Below, piece after piece: positions 48,672 to 60,300 of a stretch of DNA of 64,000 nt (position 1 is the first letter of the stretch; every line of letters begins with the position of its first letter). The position numbers and the translations under genes were made by a program. Location: the NCBI GenBank assembly GCA_030620095.1, contig JAUTXW010003824.1:62001-126000 (forward strand), read 5' to 3'. The notes under the pieces are model-generated. The model did no database searches, had not been told where the DNA came from, and saw nothing but the letters and a program-made list of their open reading frames with translations. The DNA comes from Kuschelorhynchus macadamiae. Taxonomy: Eukaryota > Arthropoda > Insecta > Coleoptera > Curculionidae.

Positions 48672-51091
48672 CAGGGTGTCCGGATATGGTTGCAAAAGCA
48701 GGGTATCTCGCTTATTTTTAAAGATAGAACCTTGCGCTTTTCACGAACCTGAGATAATTTTTTGTGAAACTCATGAAGCCGTAAACAAAATTTTCATAGC
48801 CTTCTTCGTTTATGAGATACAGGGCGAAATAGAAAATTTTGCATTTTGGGACCCCCCTCGTATCTCGGTTATCCTTTAACTTAACGCAAAGGAAAAAATT
48901 GTTGCTTATGCAGTTTTTTACGCTGGATCCAGTGGCGTAGTCATATTTTTCATTTGGGTTGTTATTTTTTAGATATGACCCAAAGTTGTGTTTTTTTAAA
49001 TGGGACACCCTGTATATTTGTCCAGAAATTGATTTGTCCTTTTAAAAGCTTCTCAAAAATATATAATAGTATGGGTCTATTTTAATAAACAACAACAAAA
49101 ATCCTAATTTTTATAATTATCATCCCAAATTTTGCAGTAGGCCATGCTAAACGATGCCGTTTTCTTTTGTTTACTTGGAAGCAAATGACATTTCCCAATT
49201 TTGTACGCGTATGTAAAATAGAGCGCTAGTTTTTTGTATTTATTTATTGTGTAAAAATATATTTGTATTATTATGGAAGAAAACCAAACTTTCGAACATT
49301 ATGATAAGTACGATATGTTACCTTGTTTTATATTAAGTAATGAAAATGTTGAAGCGGCTTCTGAGATGTATTTTAACAGGTAAATAGTTAATTTTTAGGT
49401 ATGTTGAAATACTATTGCTTAATTTTTATTTAGATATCCAGAAAGGAGGCAACCTAATATATCCACTTGTTATCGGATAAAAAAGAATTTACTTAATCAC
49501 GGATCATTTATCAAACCTCGTACGAAAACATATAATAAAGAAAATCGGGAGGCTGAGGAAATTACGGTTTTGGCTAATGCAGAAGCTTACCCTACAAACT
49601 CTTGTAGGGCCAGTGAAAAGAACATAGGGATTGCAAAAACTGGAGTTCAAGAAATTCTAAAAAAGCACAAATACCACCCATACAAATTTAGGCTCGTGCA
49701 GCACTTACAGCCAGGGGATGCAGAGCGTCGGGTAGTCTTCTGCAATTGGTTTCGAGAAAGATGCGATATGGTTAGAGATTTTGAAGGAAGCACATTTCAG
49801 TAATTCTGGTATACTCAATAGGCACAATAGTAGATTCTGGTCCCAGGAAAATCAACACCAAATATTTTCCAGAAGACAGCAGGGCAGGTTTGGTCTAAAT
49901 GTGTCCTGCTTTATATTAGGAACACATATAAAATTTTATACATTTGAGGGAAATCTAACAGCCAATCGTTATATAGAAATTTTAGAGGCAGCTATACCTG
50001 AATTACTTGACGATGTTCCTCTAGCGCAAATTAACGAAATTTATTTTCAACAGGACGGTGCTCCTGCACACAATTCTGGAATGACGAGATTATTTCTGGA
50101 CAATAATTTTGCCAATCAATGAATCGGAACAAATGGACCTATAAGATGGCCCCCTTAGTGCCCAGATTCGTCGATTTTAGATTTCTTTCTGGATATCTGG
50201 AAAATAGAATTTACAAAGACCACTATGATAATGTCCAAGATTTAGGAAATGCAATAAGAGAAAATTTTCGCTATTTACAAAATAATCCCGTTATTTTGCT
50301 TAATTCCCTAAAACGAATACGAAAATTGTGCGAAGCATGCATAGAACAAAATGGAAATCAGTTTGAACAGTTCTTTTGATTTTCTTGGTTACTATAGTTC
50401 TTATACGACAGTTGATTTTTGCTGAAAGGCTTGTTACATAATAATTTATTACTGTTTTGTTCTTGTGTTACATAAATCTAGGTAGGTGGTACTTTTTTGG
50501 TGCGAAATTATCAATACATATTTTGATAAATAGATATAATTACATATTTATTTTGATTTATTGTTAGGATGTAGATATTGTTAACGATTTTAAATAAAAG
50601 GCAGCATTGTTTTGCATGGCCTACTGCAAAATTTGGGATGATATTATTATAAAAATTAGTATTTTTGTTGTTGTTTATTAAAATAGACCCATACTATTAT
50701 ATATTTTTGAGAAGCTTTTAAAAGGACAAATCAATTTCCGGACAAATATACAGGGTGTCCCATTTTAAAAGGCACAACTTTGGGTCATATTTAAAAAATA
50801 ACAACTCAAATGAAAAAGATGACTACGCCACTGGATCCAGCGTAAAAAACTGCATAAGCAGCAATTTTTCCCTTTGCGTTAAGTTAAAGGATAACCGAGA
50901 TAAGACGGGGGTCCCAAAATGCAAAATTTTCTATTTCGCCCTGTATCTCATAAACTAAGAAGGCTATGAAAATTTTGTTTACGGCTTCATGAGTTTCACA
51001 AAAAATTAGCTCTGGTTCGTGAAAACCGCAAGGTTCTATCTTTAAAAATAAGCGAGATACCCTGCTTTTGCAACCAAATCCGGACACCCTG
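48672..51091 (+). mobile_element. Tc1/mariner-like element, 2420 bp, TA target, nested terminal modules
   Basis: Ends CAGGGTGTCCGGAT...ATCCGGACACCCTG flanked by TA on both sides. The arms are inverted copies of about 490 bases. Each arm contains a terminal module of exactly 341 bases (48672-49012 and 50751-51091) that has its own CAGGGTGTCC / GGACACCCTG ends and is TA-flanked on both sides. The core between (49013-50750) holds the transposase. It is inserted in a LINE frame that can be read across the empty site. Confidence 0.88.
49273..50379 (+). pseudogene. Transposase with a short intron, catalytic Asp lost
   Basis: ATG at 49273. The first part ends in YFNR at a GTAAAT donor (49380); after a 54-base stretch the acceptor 'tttatttag' (to 49433) continues with YPERRQPNISTCYRIKK (helix-turn-helix). 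AEAYPTNSCRASEKN and YHPYKFRLVQHLQPGDAERR follow. The first triad site, DEA in relatives, reads KEAHFSNSG after a frameshift, so the Asp is gone. YFQQDGAPAHN (second Asp) and a CPDSSILDFFL segment (third Asp) are present, with a stop before the latter. The end is CEACIEQNGNQFEQFF. Confidence 0.82.
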
Positions 51092-51510
51092 TACAATGAT
51101 ATTCCCGCCGAATTTAAAGATAAATCTATAGAAAACTTTAAAAAAGTCTATAAAGATTTTCTTTTGAGGAAACAGGAGTGAATTTCTTTGCACCTGCTAG
51201 CCTTAAACGTAGTTAAATGCATCTGTATATAGTACGGTTCCTTTTCTGTTTAGGTATTCTATTTTTTATAAGTAAAAATAATTGTTGTTCTTGTTTGTTT
51301 TTAATTTATTTATTTTGTTGTTGAGGATTGAGTGGAAGACCATTTTTTGGTGACATTCGTGTACCTACGAAATGAACTTCGCCCGTTTAGGTATAGCACA
51401 TTAGGTTTACGTATACATATATTGTAATTGTTTTATTGTAATATTGCAAGTGTGATTTACACTAAATAAAGATTATTATTATTATTATATTATTATTATT
51501 ATTATAAAAA
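51092..51510 (+). pseudogene. LINE C-terminus and 3' tail, right half of the interrupted frame
   Basis: Continues after the element with NDIPAEFKDKSIENFKKVYK and DFLLRKQE, then stops at 51179. The 3' UTR runs to an ATT-repeat tail at 51472-51505 after AATAAAG. Together with 48150-48671 it is one LINE copy. Confidence 0.8.
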
Positions 51511-51519
51511 GGCATGTAA

Positions 51520-51990
51520 TAAGCTTTATTTAAAATAAAAAGATATTTAAATACTTTAAAGGAGTCCTAAAAGTATACACTAAAAGTATTTAAGTAGTAA
51601 AGTATACACTAAAAGTATTTAAATACTTATAAAAGTATTTGATCATCAATAGTATTTAGACATTGAGAGTATTTATTAATTAGATACTTAATTTCAGAGA
51701 AAAGTATTTACTAATTAAATACGTTCTAAAAGGATTTTGCCTAGCTCTGGCTATTTTTCAAGTGCATAGCTAACATACAAAATATGGTGCTTGGCGTGGC
51801 TGTATCCCGCAGCCAAAGTTGGGAGTATCTAATACCTGAGTTATAAATAAAGTAACTAAGTTGCTCCGAAGTAAGTTAGTTACTCTTTCAATTATGGAAA
51901 AATTATCTTGTAACTAGATACTTTTGTTGAGTATTTTGTAACGGTTACTATCTTTAGTTACAAAGAGTAACTTTAGTTACAAAAGAGTAT
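51520..51990. repeat. Short degenerate repeats AGTATTT / AGTTAC
   Basis: 51520-51730 has many direct and inverted 'agtatttaaatact'-like words; 51840-51990 has 'agttac/gtaact' words, several as palindromes. This resembles the ends or body of small non-autonomous DNA transposons; no complete boundary was found. Confidence 0.45.
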
Positions 51991-52009
51991 CTCAGTTACG
52001 AGGCATGCA

Positions 52010-52150
52010 AGAGGTGGTGTGTTGATGTCATAAAAAGAGTGGCAGGTAACTGGATATAGATGTATCAAAATAGAGGGAGGTGGGAACAATTAAGAGAGGC
52101 TTTAGTTCAGCAGTGAACCGCATAAGTTCATGATGATGATGATGATGCAA
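52010..52150 (+). pseudogene. RTE-like LINE 3' end with TGA-repeat tail
   Basis: Reads KRVAGNWI, then RGRWEQLREALVQQ, which is the terminal W/L-EAYVQQW segment of RTE/BovB LINEs, followed by a 'tgatgatgatgatgatg' tail. Positions 52151-53436 hold nothing I can name. Confidence 0.65.
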
Positions 52151-53655
52151 GTACTCTGGAGTGTGGGATACATAGTGTCAAAAAATATACAATAAGTTAT
52201 CTAGTAAAACCAGCATGCTTTTTTATTACTCCTCAATTGATTGTGATGATGTGGATGGAAAATAACAAAATATATGTATTTAAATGAATTTATGTAGAGT
52301 TTATCCTTTTTTATTGTTATTATTTGCAGCAGTTGCAAATATTTATGGTTTCTACAAAAATAGCGGTTATCATTATGTGAATGAGATAACGATAATAAAT
52401 TACATTATTATTATGATATTTATTCTTATATATTTTACATGGCAACCAAAAACATTGTATTAATATTTGAGAATTGCATAAGTAGATTCTGCGAATTTCA
52501 CAATTCAACATTTGAAACAAAAAATTATAATAGAAATCAATTGAATACATGCCACATAACGTAAATCTGTTCCATAAAATGATCTTAGGAATTATTTATC
52601 ACTTAAACCCCTGTTTTTTCCCTGAAAAAGATCATCTATGACATAGTTTATGTAGGGTACTGTAAATTTGGAAATGTATACTAGAGATTCAAGAATGAAT
52701 TTAATTCGTAAACAAAAAATGTTACAAACGTCCAATGACTATTTTTTTTAAATTGTGAAACTTGTCAAACTTTCCGTTATGCCACTAATTTGTTTCAGAA
52801 ATAGGAGAGCCATTTTAGTTTTTTCCGAACATATTTTTATTTACAATGAACTATATTAAAATGCTACACAACAGACCAAAAATACAAAAACTTTGATCAC
52901 ACTCTATACAGATACAAATATGTTTCGAAAAATTGTGTTAAAAACTACAGACATGTAAGTCTACCTACCTAATAAAAACTTGGATTAAATCATATAAATC
53001 AATTCTAGTTTTTGAAAATTAAATTGATCTTTCGATTTTTTTTAATGCAAATTTCTCTATCACTGTCTCATTAAGCTTTTTTTCAATGGTCAACCTGAAC
53101 AATGCGACTAAACCATCTTCAGTCATAGCGTTTTTCAAAAATGTCTACAACTTAAGTCCACGACATATCCCACGTGAAAAGCACACTCCTTCACAATTCC
53201 AAAACAAAAAAGAGCATTTCTGTTACATGGAATATCAAATTACGTCTTGAATATATTTCCCAATTAAACTATCTTTTATATGATATAACCTCTCCGGCTA
53301 GATCCGGTAATGGTCGTCTTTCTTGTTTCAAGTTATTTTTTTTTTCATAGGAATATTGGAAAAAACTCATTTAGTAATTATAAAAAACGTCCATATTATA
53401 CACTTGAAAAAGTTGTAAAACGCAATACAAAATTAACAGTGGTGGCTCGCGGGTGAAATAGTTAGTGCAAATGAGGCAAGAAAATATCGCAATAATTTTT
53501 TTTCCAGAATCTTTTTATATGTGGAGGGGGCAGAATATTTTTTTAAGACTTACCTAAATTTTGTATAATAAATCAATTCTTCTATCCTTCATAGCAGCAA
53601 ATTTATTTATAACATCCTCATAAAATGGATGAGTTGCCCTAATCTCCTTCAGAAA

Positions 53656-54207
53656 TTAATTTTGAATTGAAATATTGCCAAGAGAAGTAAGTTTTTCTTG
53701 AGATATTGTATTTCTTAAATAAGTTTTTACACATTTGAAGCAAGAAAAACTTCTTTTCACTGAAGCACTTGTCGACGGTATTGTCAAAATAAGGGAAAAC
53801 AATTTATATGCTTCGGTAAAAATACATTTATTTTTATTAATTTTTTTCACTTGCTCTTGCAGCGATATATTCCAATTACTCTCAATGGCAAAAATAAGAC
53901 CAAGCTCATTTTTAAACCGTTGACATTTTGAAAATATTATCCCATATAACTGTAACAAATTTTCAAACGGGCCAGTCAGAAAATTTAAACTATATTCGGA
54001 AAATTTAGCAGAACCTGCCAAACATGAAAATGTAAGTTTTTCACAGTTTTGAAATCTTAGTGTCATTTCCATTAAAATATAGTCCAATATTTTATAAAAA
54101 AGGATTTTATACTTAGACCTAATTTCTTCAGGTGACAGCTTAGCAAGCTCACGTTTGTAATGATTTATTTCTGTAATAAAATTTACTTTATCAAATATGG
54201 TATTCAA
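53656..54207 (-). pseudogene. hAT transposase C-terminal domain
   Basis: 183-residue open frame ending with the hATC dimerisation block: EAYKLFSLILTIPSTSASVK, RSFSCFKCVKTYLRNTISQE and KLTSLGNISIQN. This closely follows ZMYM1-like transposases (S-A-S-V-E-R-S-F). Intact over this stretch but cut off upstream by the insertion. It may be a young copy. Confidence 0.8.
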
Positions 54208-54289
54208 AAAATGTTCATTTCTTTTTTTACAGAGCGCCTCACGACAGCGTTTTATATATCAAATAGTATGTCCTTGATTGAGAAATAGT

Positions 54290-55910
54290 TATTTATACAA
54301 TAAGGGATGTAAGTAACATTTGCCAGTCGAGGACGAGTTTGCGCCCGAGCGATAGCGAGGTCTGGCAAAAAAGTTCGAGACTGGTTAATGTACTTATATC
54401 CCATATAGTATATAACATTTTCCCCCCTCCCTGTATTGTATGTTTACAAGAAAATGCTGGATATATTTTTGGATTTTCGTTATCATTACATTCGATAGCA
54501 TTCTCATTAAATTATGAAGGCAGCCGTGATCCGTTGCCAGAGCAACATGAGCAGTTTTTATTTTATCAACAACGTCAAGTTGACAATTCATAGCGAAAAG
54601 TTTGAAGAAGTCGAATTGTTTGATTCTGTGTGGACAAAATGGATGTTTCAGACTTAGAAGAATCAGCGAATAATGCTTGTTTATCTCTACTACCGGAAAA
54701 ATCGAAAAAAGGTTATGAAGCAGCCTATAAATCCTTTTAGAAACCTTTTTTTGGCGTATTTCCACGAAAAAAGTGCTATATTGAAGTCGCCATCAAGCTT
54801 ATAGTGTGAGTATTCGATGATGAAGTCAGTCCTTTTTATAGAGGAAAATATAGATATTTCTAAGTATCCAAAACTTCGAGCATTTTTGAAAAGAAAACAT
54901 GATGGTTATAGACCCAAAAATCCAATGTGTTTAACAGAGAAGATGTGAATAAGTTCATGCTTGAAGCCCCCGATGAAATATACTTATTGATGAATGGTCG
55001 TAATGGTAAAGGGAGTTGCTGGAGCGTGCCGTTCTAATGAACTCTGTGAAATGAAAATGCAATGTTAAAATAAGTCAAGAAGTCATAATTGTGACCATTC
55101 CTGACTCCAACAATGGAGTGTCACGTAATTTTACAGTGACGACACTCAGGTTTGTCATTTCAAAATAATTCAAAAGTACATTGATACAAGATTCCACATG
55201 ACGACTACTAATCCGCGCTTCTTTATGCGATATCAAAATAGAAAGTGCTTAAACCAGCCTGTCGGGAAAAATACGTTTTCGTCAATTCCAAGTAAAATTG
55301 CGAAATTTCTAAAGTTTGAGAACTTCAAAGTGTATACTGGACACTCTTTTAGAAGAACGTCGGCAACTTTATTAGGAAATACTGGAGTTGATGTACTAGC
55401 TATCAAGCGACATGATGGATGGAAATCCACTACTATTGCGGAAAGTTATGTAGCTGAGAGCCTCAATAATAACAGGGAAGTAGCGAATAAAATTTTATAC
55501 ATTAAGACCCAGCCAGAAGTCTCTTGCAGTGCTTCAACAGTGACAGAAACATTGATTAGAAATGAAGGATCTGTGGAGTCAGAAAATGTAACACACGTCG
55601 AGAAGAAACGTGAAAACGTGTTTCCAAATTTTGTTAATAATGTGAGTAATTGTAATAATTGTACCATTAATATTCATTTCAATTAATATCACTGAATTTT
55701 TGTCCGGATTTTTGTAATATATTTAAATAAAATCAAAAATTAAAGCTACTTATAATAATTTTAGATTATTATTTCCTTAGGGAAGTAAGTTGACTTACAT
55801 CTTGTCGTTAAGGGCAACCAATACCTTGTTAAGTAACTTTCACTTACGTCTGTCAAAGCAGTGTTAAAATAGGTTGCTTACAATACAGGGAGGCGGAAAA
55901 TGTCATTAAA
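54290..55910 (+). mobile_element. Crypton-type (tyrosine recombinase) element
   Basis: Left border region 'gggatgtaagtaacatttgcc' and 'ttcccccctccctgtattg' (54425-54441); right region 'caatacagggaggcggaa' (about 55884-55901), an inverted match to the latter. Inside are a start at 54638 (MDVSDLEESANNACLSLLPE, KSKKGYEAAYKSF), a decayed middle and the recombinase C-terminus at 55198. It lies within the hAT element. Confidence 0.65.
55198..55686 (+). pseudogene. Tyrosine recombinase catalytic C-terminus (Crypton)
   Basis: 162-residue open frame. YTGHSFRRTSATLLGNTGVD has the H-x-x-R box (Arg present), KRHDGWKSTTIAESYVAESL has the H/W box and the Tyr nucleophile candidate. It is followed by a low-complexity tail with Asn and Cys. 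The upstream part (54638-55197) contains stops and at least two frameshifts, so the whole protein is not made, although this segment is open. Confidence 0.78.
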
Positions 55911-56502
55911 CACTAATGCCAGAAACACGAATTCAAAATCGTTCATCTCACCTAAAAATCCTTTCGCAAGGCGGATTGATTTTTCATCAAACTTCGAATG
56001 TGAAGTTGTAACAACACCATAAATAAATATAACACAAAACAGTCAAGTTAACTACAAAGGAATTCACCGGTTGCAGTGAAATCCGCGAAAATAAAAGTAA
56101 ACAACCACCGCAAACTGAACGACACGTGGGTGTAGTGTATTGCGCCTGCAATTCACCGAGAGCATTGTATGGCGCTGGGCTCGACGTCATCGGATACGCG
56201 TTGTCATGGCAACATAGTAGGAAAATCGTAAACATAGCACCTCCAGCAAAGTCAAAGCGGTTTGCGTCACTGTTATAGTTGTTATAATAAAGTTTGATTA
56301 AAAGTTTTAAAAAGACATGCCGCCAACGGTGAAGTAAAATATTTATTCCAGATGTACAGTTTATTTTTTACCAATTAGGTGAATAAATGAATGTAAAAAC
56401 TAAAATTTTAAGAGATATATAATAAATATAGTTAGATGTTTGCTTGTTTATTTTTCCTGGTGAAGTAACACTTCACCTACTTCACCTGAATAGCTGCTAC
56501 TG

Positions 56503-57037
56503 AACAACGTTTTACCCTATTTAAAACTTTCCAAACCACAATCACGCCACTAAATATAATTGAAAAATTTTGAAGAATCTCGTTCCGTTAATTTTACCTT
56601 CATTAATAAGCATTGGCGAGGGGACCTTGTCGTTTATTGATCACAATGCATATCACATTTGTCTGTTGCGAGCTGCTATTGGATGGGCCGCGAAGACAAC
56701 GTCACCTCGCAATGCGAGAACTGCTGTTTGACGTCATATGCGTTGAAAGGCGAATTTACGAGGGGACGCGGATAATGTATTGTGCACTTTGTGGGAGTGA
56801 ACGAAACTATGCAGATAAAAGATAAAGTTGTATTAAAATTATTATCTTTTTGAAATGTATGACCAGTGCTGCAGCTCTACGGCTCTGATTAACAAACCGC
56901 CATTGCTGCACACAGTCCCAAACAAACAAGTTACGCCACTGGTTACCAGTTAACTTTTATTTTAATTTAATTTAAAAAAAAATTATATGCAGTAACAGGA
57001 TTTTTAAATAATAAATCTACAATGTCTATAAGTATCT
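56503..57037. other. Downstream region of the second amine oxidase gene
   Basis: A CpG-richer patch at 56610-56800 gives an open frame without recognisable motifs. A segment at 56935-56950 (minus strand CCAGTGGCGTAACTTG) resembles a transposon end. A candidate polyadenylation signal for the minus-strand gene is AATAAA at 56961-56956. Confidence 0.35.
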
Positions 57038-57287
57038 TTATGAATTATAATTGTAAAGTTGGATCAGTCTGTCAGCTTCCCTGTATCCACTCTCAATGGC
57101 ACCATGAACCGTGGAAAAGTATATTGGGTGCGTGGCTTCACCAGCGAAGAGGACGGTGGGCTTATTATTTTTGGTCATTAATGGGCGACCTAGTGCCTCT
57201 GGAAATTTTCTTCCTCCGTTTGAATGGCCTTTCACGGATTCATAGGAATATGTGCCTTGGAAGTGAGGATTTGAATACCAGTTTGAT
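57038..57287 (-). CDS. Second amine oxidase, last exon
   Basis: 250 bases, TAA at 57038-57040. It carries the FAGEATHP motif, where the complete gene has FAGEATNP; His is the more usual residue in the family. Confidence 0.92.
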
Positions 57288-57304
57288 CTAAAATGTTGAC
57301 AAAA

Positions 57305-57348
<44 letters not shown>

Positions 57349-60300
57349 AACAATTAGTAATTAATATTCATAATAACTCAATGAAAATTATTATAATAAT
57401 TTGCCGTTGTATAAAAGTGAAAACCTGGATTTCTACTTCCTCATGTATTGTATTATAAAAAAAAGTAAAAAAAAATGAGCGTCGATTTTGTTATTTTATA
57501 TGAAAGATCCTGCACAATATTGTTTCACTACATGGGCTACCTTGGGCATCTTGATTATTATAAAAATACCAGGTTTGGTATCTTTATCTTTAAGGATAAC
57601 CGAGCAATTTGTTAAAAACCCTGCCTTAAGGAGCAATGTATTAGAAGGATAGAGATACATATAAGTCATTAGAAAGGAATTCGTTATCTTTAAAGATAAA
57701 GGAGATGCCTATTTGTTGAAATAGTAGTATACAGGGTGTTCCATTTAAAATAACAAAGTCGATGCTCGTTTTTTTACTTTCCAATTGTCATTTGTGTATT
57801 TCTTTAGCAACTCCTGATGGTTCAGAGAAAAACATAAAAGTTTTGCATAGAACATTTTTCGATTTCATAAAATAAAACCATACTCCCTGTGCATATTGTA
57901 ATCTCAAAAATCTTCGGAAAATAAAATTGCACCAAAAATAGTCTAACTCAATAAACAAAAAACGCTTGTTTAAATTTTCCACTTAATTTATTTTACAAAA
58001 ATAAAAAACATGACAATTGTTTCGCCAACACCGTGGCTACAGGTGGAGTGTTCACGAATTTTAGTTATTGCTTAATAAACATTTAACAATGGGGAACTAT
58101 TTAGGTCCAATTGATCATTTAATAATATGTTGTTATTTTTATGTTTGTATAGGTATAGATATGTTGATGATATGTTAACATGTTTTACAGGTACTGAAAG
58201 AAAATTACAATCTTTTTTAGATTATATAAATAACCTACACAAAAATATTAATTTTACTGTTGAACTATAAAATAATAAAACAATTAATTTCATAGACTTA
58301 ACAATTACTATAAAAAAAAACACGATTTTCCAAATTTTCATAAGCCATCTCATACAGACATTGCAATACATAATACATACAATCATCCTTTAGCACATAA
58401 AATATCAGCATATAATAGTTTTGTCCATAGATCGATCAACATATCTATAAGCAATGAAAGTTTTACTAAAGAATTAAATATAATAAAACAAATAGTAATT
58501 AATAATGGTTATAATGAAAATCTGATAAATAAAATAGTAAAAGATAAACAATATAAAAAAGCGTTAAAGCTGGTTTATCATTCTAATAACTTCAAAGAAA
58601 ATAATAAATTTCAGACTTTCACTTATACAGGAAAAATAACTTTAAAGGTTATTAAGCTTTTTAAAAATAAAGGTGCGACTGTTGCTTTTAAGGCTCACAA
58701 CACCCTTGGTAGCTATATTAAAAACAATAAGACAAAGACCAAAAAAAGAGAACAAATCGGGGGTTTACAAGTTAAATTGTGGAACTTGTTCAAAATTCTA
58801 TATAGGACAAACAAGAAGAACATTTTAAAAAAAGAATTAATGAACATAAATCAAGTTACATAAATCATAAAGATAATTCCAATTTTTCTAAACATTTTGA
58901 AATTTTTCATGTAGAACAAAAAAGTAAAAAACTTAATTTGCTAAGAAGTATGGAAATAAACAAACATAAAGATAACAACATATTATTAAATGATCAATTG
59001 GACCTAAATAGTTCCCCATTGTTAAATCTTTATTAAGCAATAACTAAAATTCGAGAACACTCCACCTGTATATAAAATAACCGTGATGGTAAAAATAGGT
59101 TCAGGTACTTAAGTAATATTGTTTGTGTTGCATTGTCATTTAAGATCAAACATCTGATGAAGCCACAGTGTTGGCGAAACAATTGTCATTTTTTATTTTT
59201 GTAAAATAAATTAAGTGGAAATTTTAAACCAGCGTTTTTTGTTTATTGAGTTAAAATGGATTTCCATTAAGTAACGGCTAGTTCAGTTCAATAAAAATAG
59301 TCTAGGTCAGTGTCCCACGGGTCTCAGATTTTGAGTGATATAGGCTAGATATTTGATATTTTTAGGGACATTGTGATTATGCGGAGTCAAAAGGCTTATG
59401 TTTTCATAGGTTTTTGGGTTGCTATATCTCACCGGAGCACGTTTTTACGGAGGGAGGAACAAAATGTTTTTAAAAGTAAATTTGTACTAGGAAATATTTA
59501 GGTTGTAAACAATCCACAATTAATTCTTTTCTTCAGGAAGTTTATTCTTCATAATATTTCATTTCCCCCATAGAAACGTACACTTATGACGTATAGCAAA
59601 CTTAAACTCAGTGTAAAAATGTGCCTCTCGTCTCTACGTGGTCACATCAAAAAAGGAAAGGATCTGTTAAAAACAACTTGGATATCGGCTTGTTTCCATG
59701 TTTAAGGGGGACGCTTTGTATATATTTAACACTTTTAAAAAAGCTCCATGATATTTCAAAATACGGCAAAACACGTAAAATTTATTTTATTTTCTTGTAT
59801 ATTAAATATTTTTCCACTATACAGGGTAGCTCTAAAGAGATGATGCAGCTCCCTGGAAACGAAAAAATGAAAATTCAAAAAACAGCAAAATACGTCAATT
59901 TTATTTTACCTTTTTGTATATTTTAACATTCAACCACGGCATATTTCACTATATAGTGTAGCCCTAGGAGGAAATGAAAAAGTATAAATTTCAAATTTTT
60001 TTTATCACACCTTGAGCAAAAACTACCATTGCGTAAATTTGATCGTACGTCTGGTTTGCTACAGAGTGTTAAAAAGTACAATTTTTTATGTTTAGCAGCA
60101 ATTTGGTTTTAACGCTATTTCTACGTTATTATTGCCACTGGGATCCTTAATTTCCTATGTACTCAGTAATATCACAAGAAATATTTAAATTCCATACAGG
60201 CTGTTGCAACTATGAGTTGTAATAAACAAGGGCGGGTATTTTATTGTGCAAATAAGAATAACTTGGAAATTTACTTTTCGAAATGTTCACAGTTTTTCTT

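Larger units (their letters stand above)
53437..56502 (-). mobile_element. hAT element (ZMYM1-like) interrupted by a Crypton
   Basis: The 3' end CAGTGGTGGCTCGCGGGTGAAATAG starts at 53437. A matching end, CAGTAGCAGCTATTCAGGTGAAG when read inward, stops at 56502. No identical 8-bp flank is visible (aaaattaa versus aacaacgt), so the pairing is tentative. The C-terminal transposase is at 53656-54207, and an N-ward piece with NDFEFVFLALVFNDIF is at about 55910-55960. Between them lies the Crypton. Confidence 0.55.
57944..59254 (+). mobile_element. Penelope-like element with inverted long repeats
   Basis: The inverted arms are about 57944-58137 and 58972-59254. Shared landmarks are 'taactcaataaacaaaaaac', 'ttgtttcgccaacac' and 'tccaattgatca'. 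Between them the plus strand reads YRYVDDMLTCFTGTERKLQS (reverse-transcriptase motif C), then HNTYNHPLAHKISAYNSFVH, ELNIIKQIVINNGY, NTLGSYIKNNKTKTKK, and finally YKLNCGTCSKFYIGQTRRTF (GIY-YIG endonuclease; here LNC..FYIGQT) up to NLLRSMEINKH. This RT plus GIY-YIG order is specific to Penelope-like elements. The N-terminal RT is missing and frames are broken. Confidence 0.85.

Noticed and set aside
48718..49008. Frames of 96 and 131 codons in the left arm (and their mirror images at 50755-51096)
   Set aside because: They lie in the inverted terminal modules of the transposon, appear in both orientations and show no motif; the arm sequence is non-coding.
55446..55667. Minus-strand frame opposite the Crypton recombinase
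   Set aside because: Antisense shadow of the tyrosine recombinase frame.
57022..57291. Plus-strand frame of 89 codons
   Set aside because: Shadow of the last exon of the second amine oxidase on the other strand, which carries the real family motifs.
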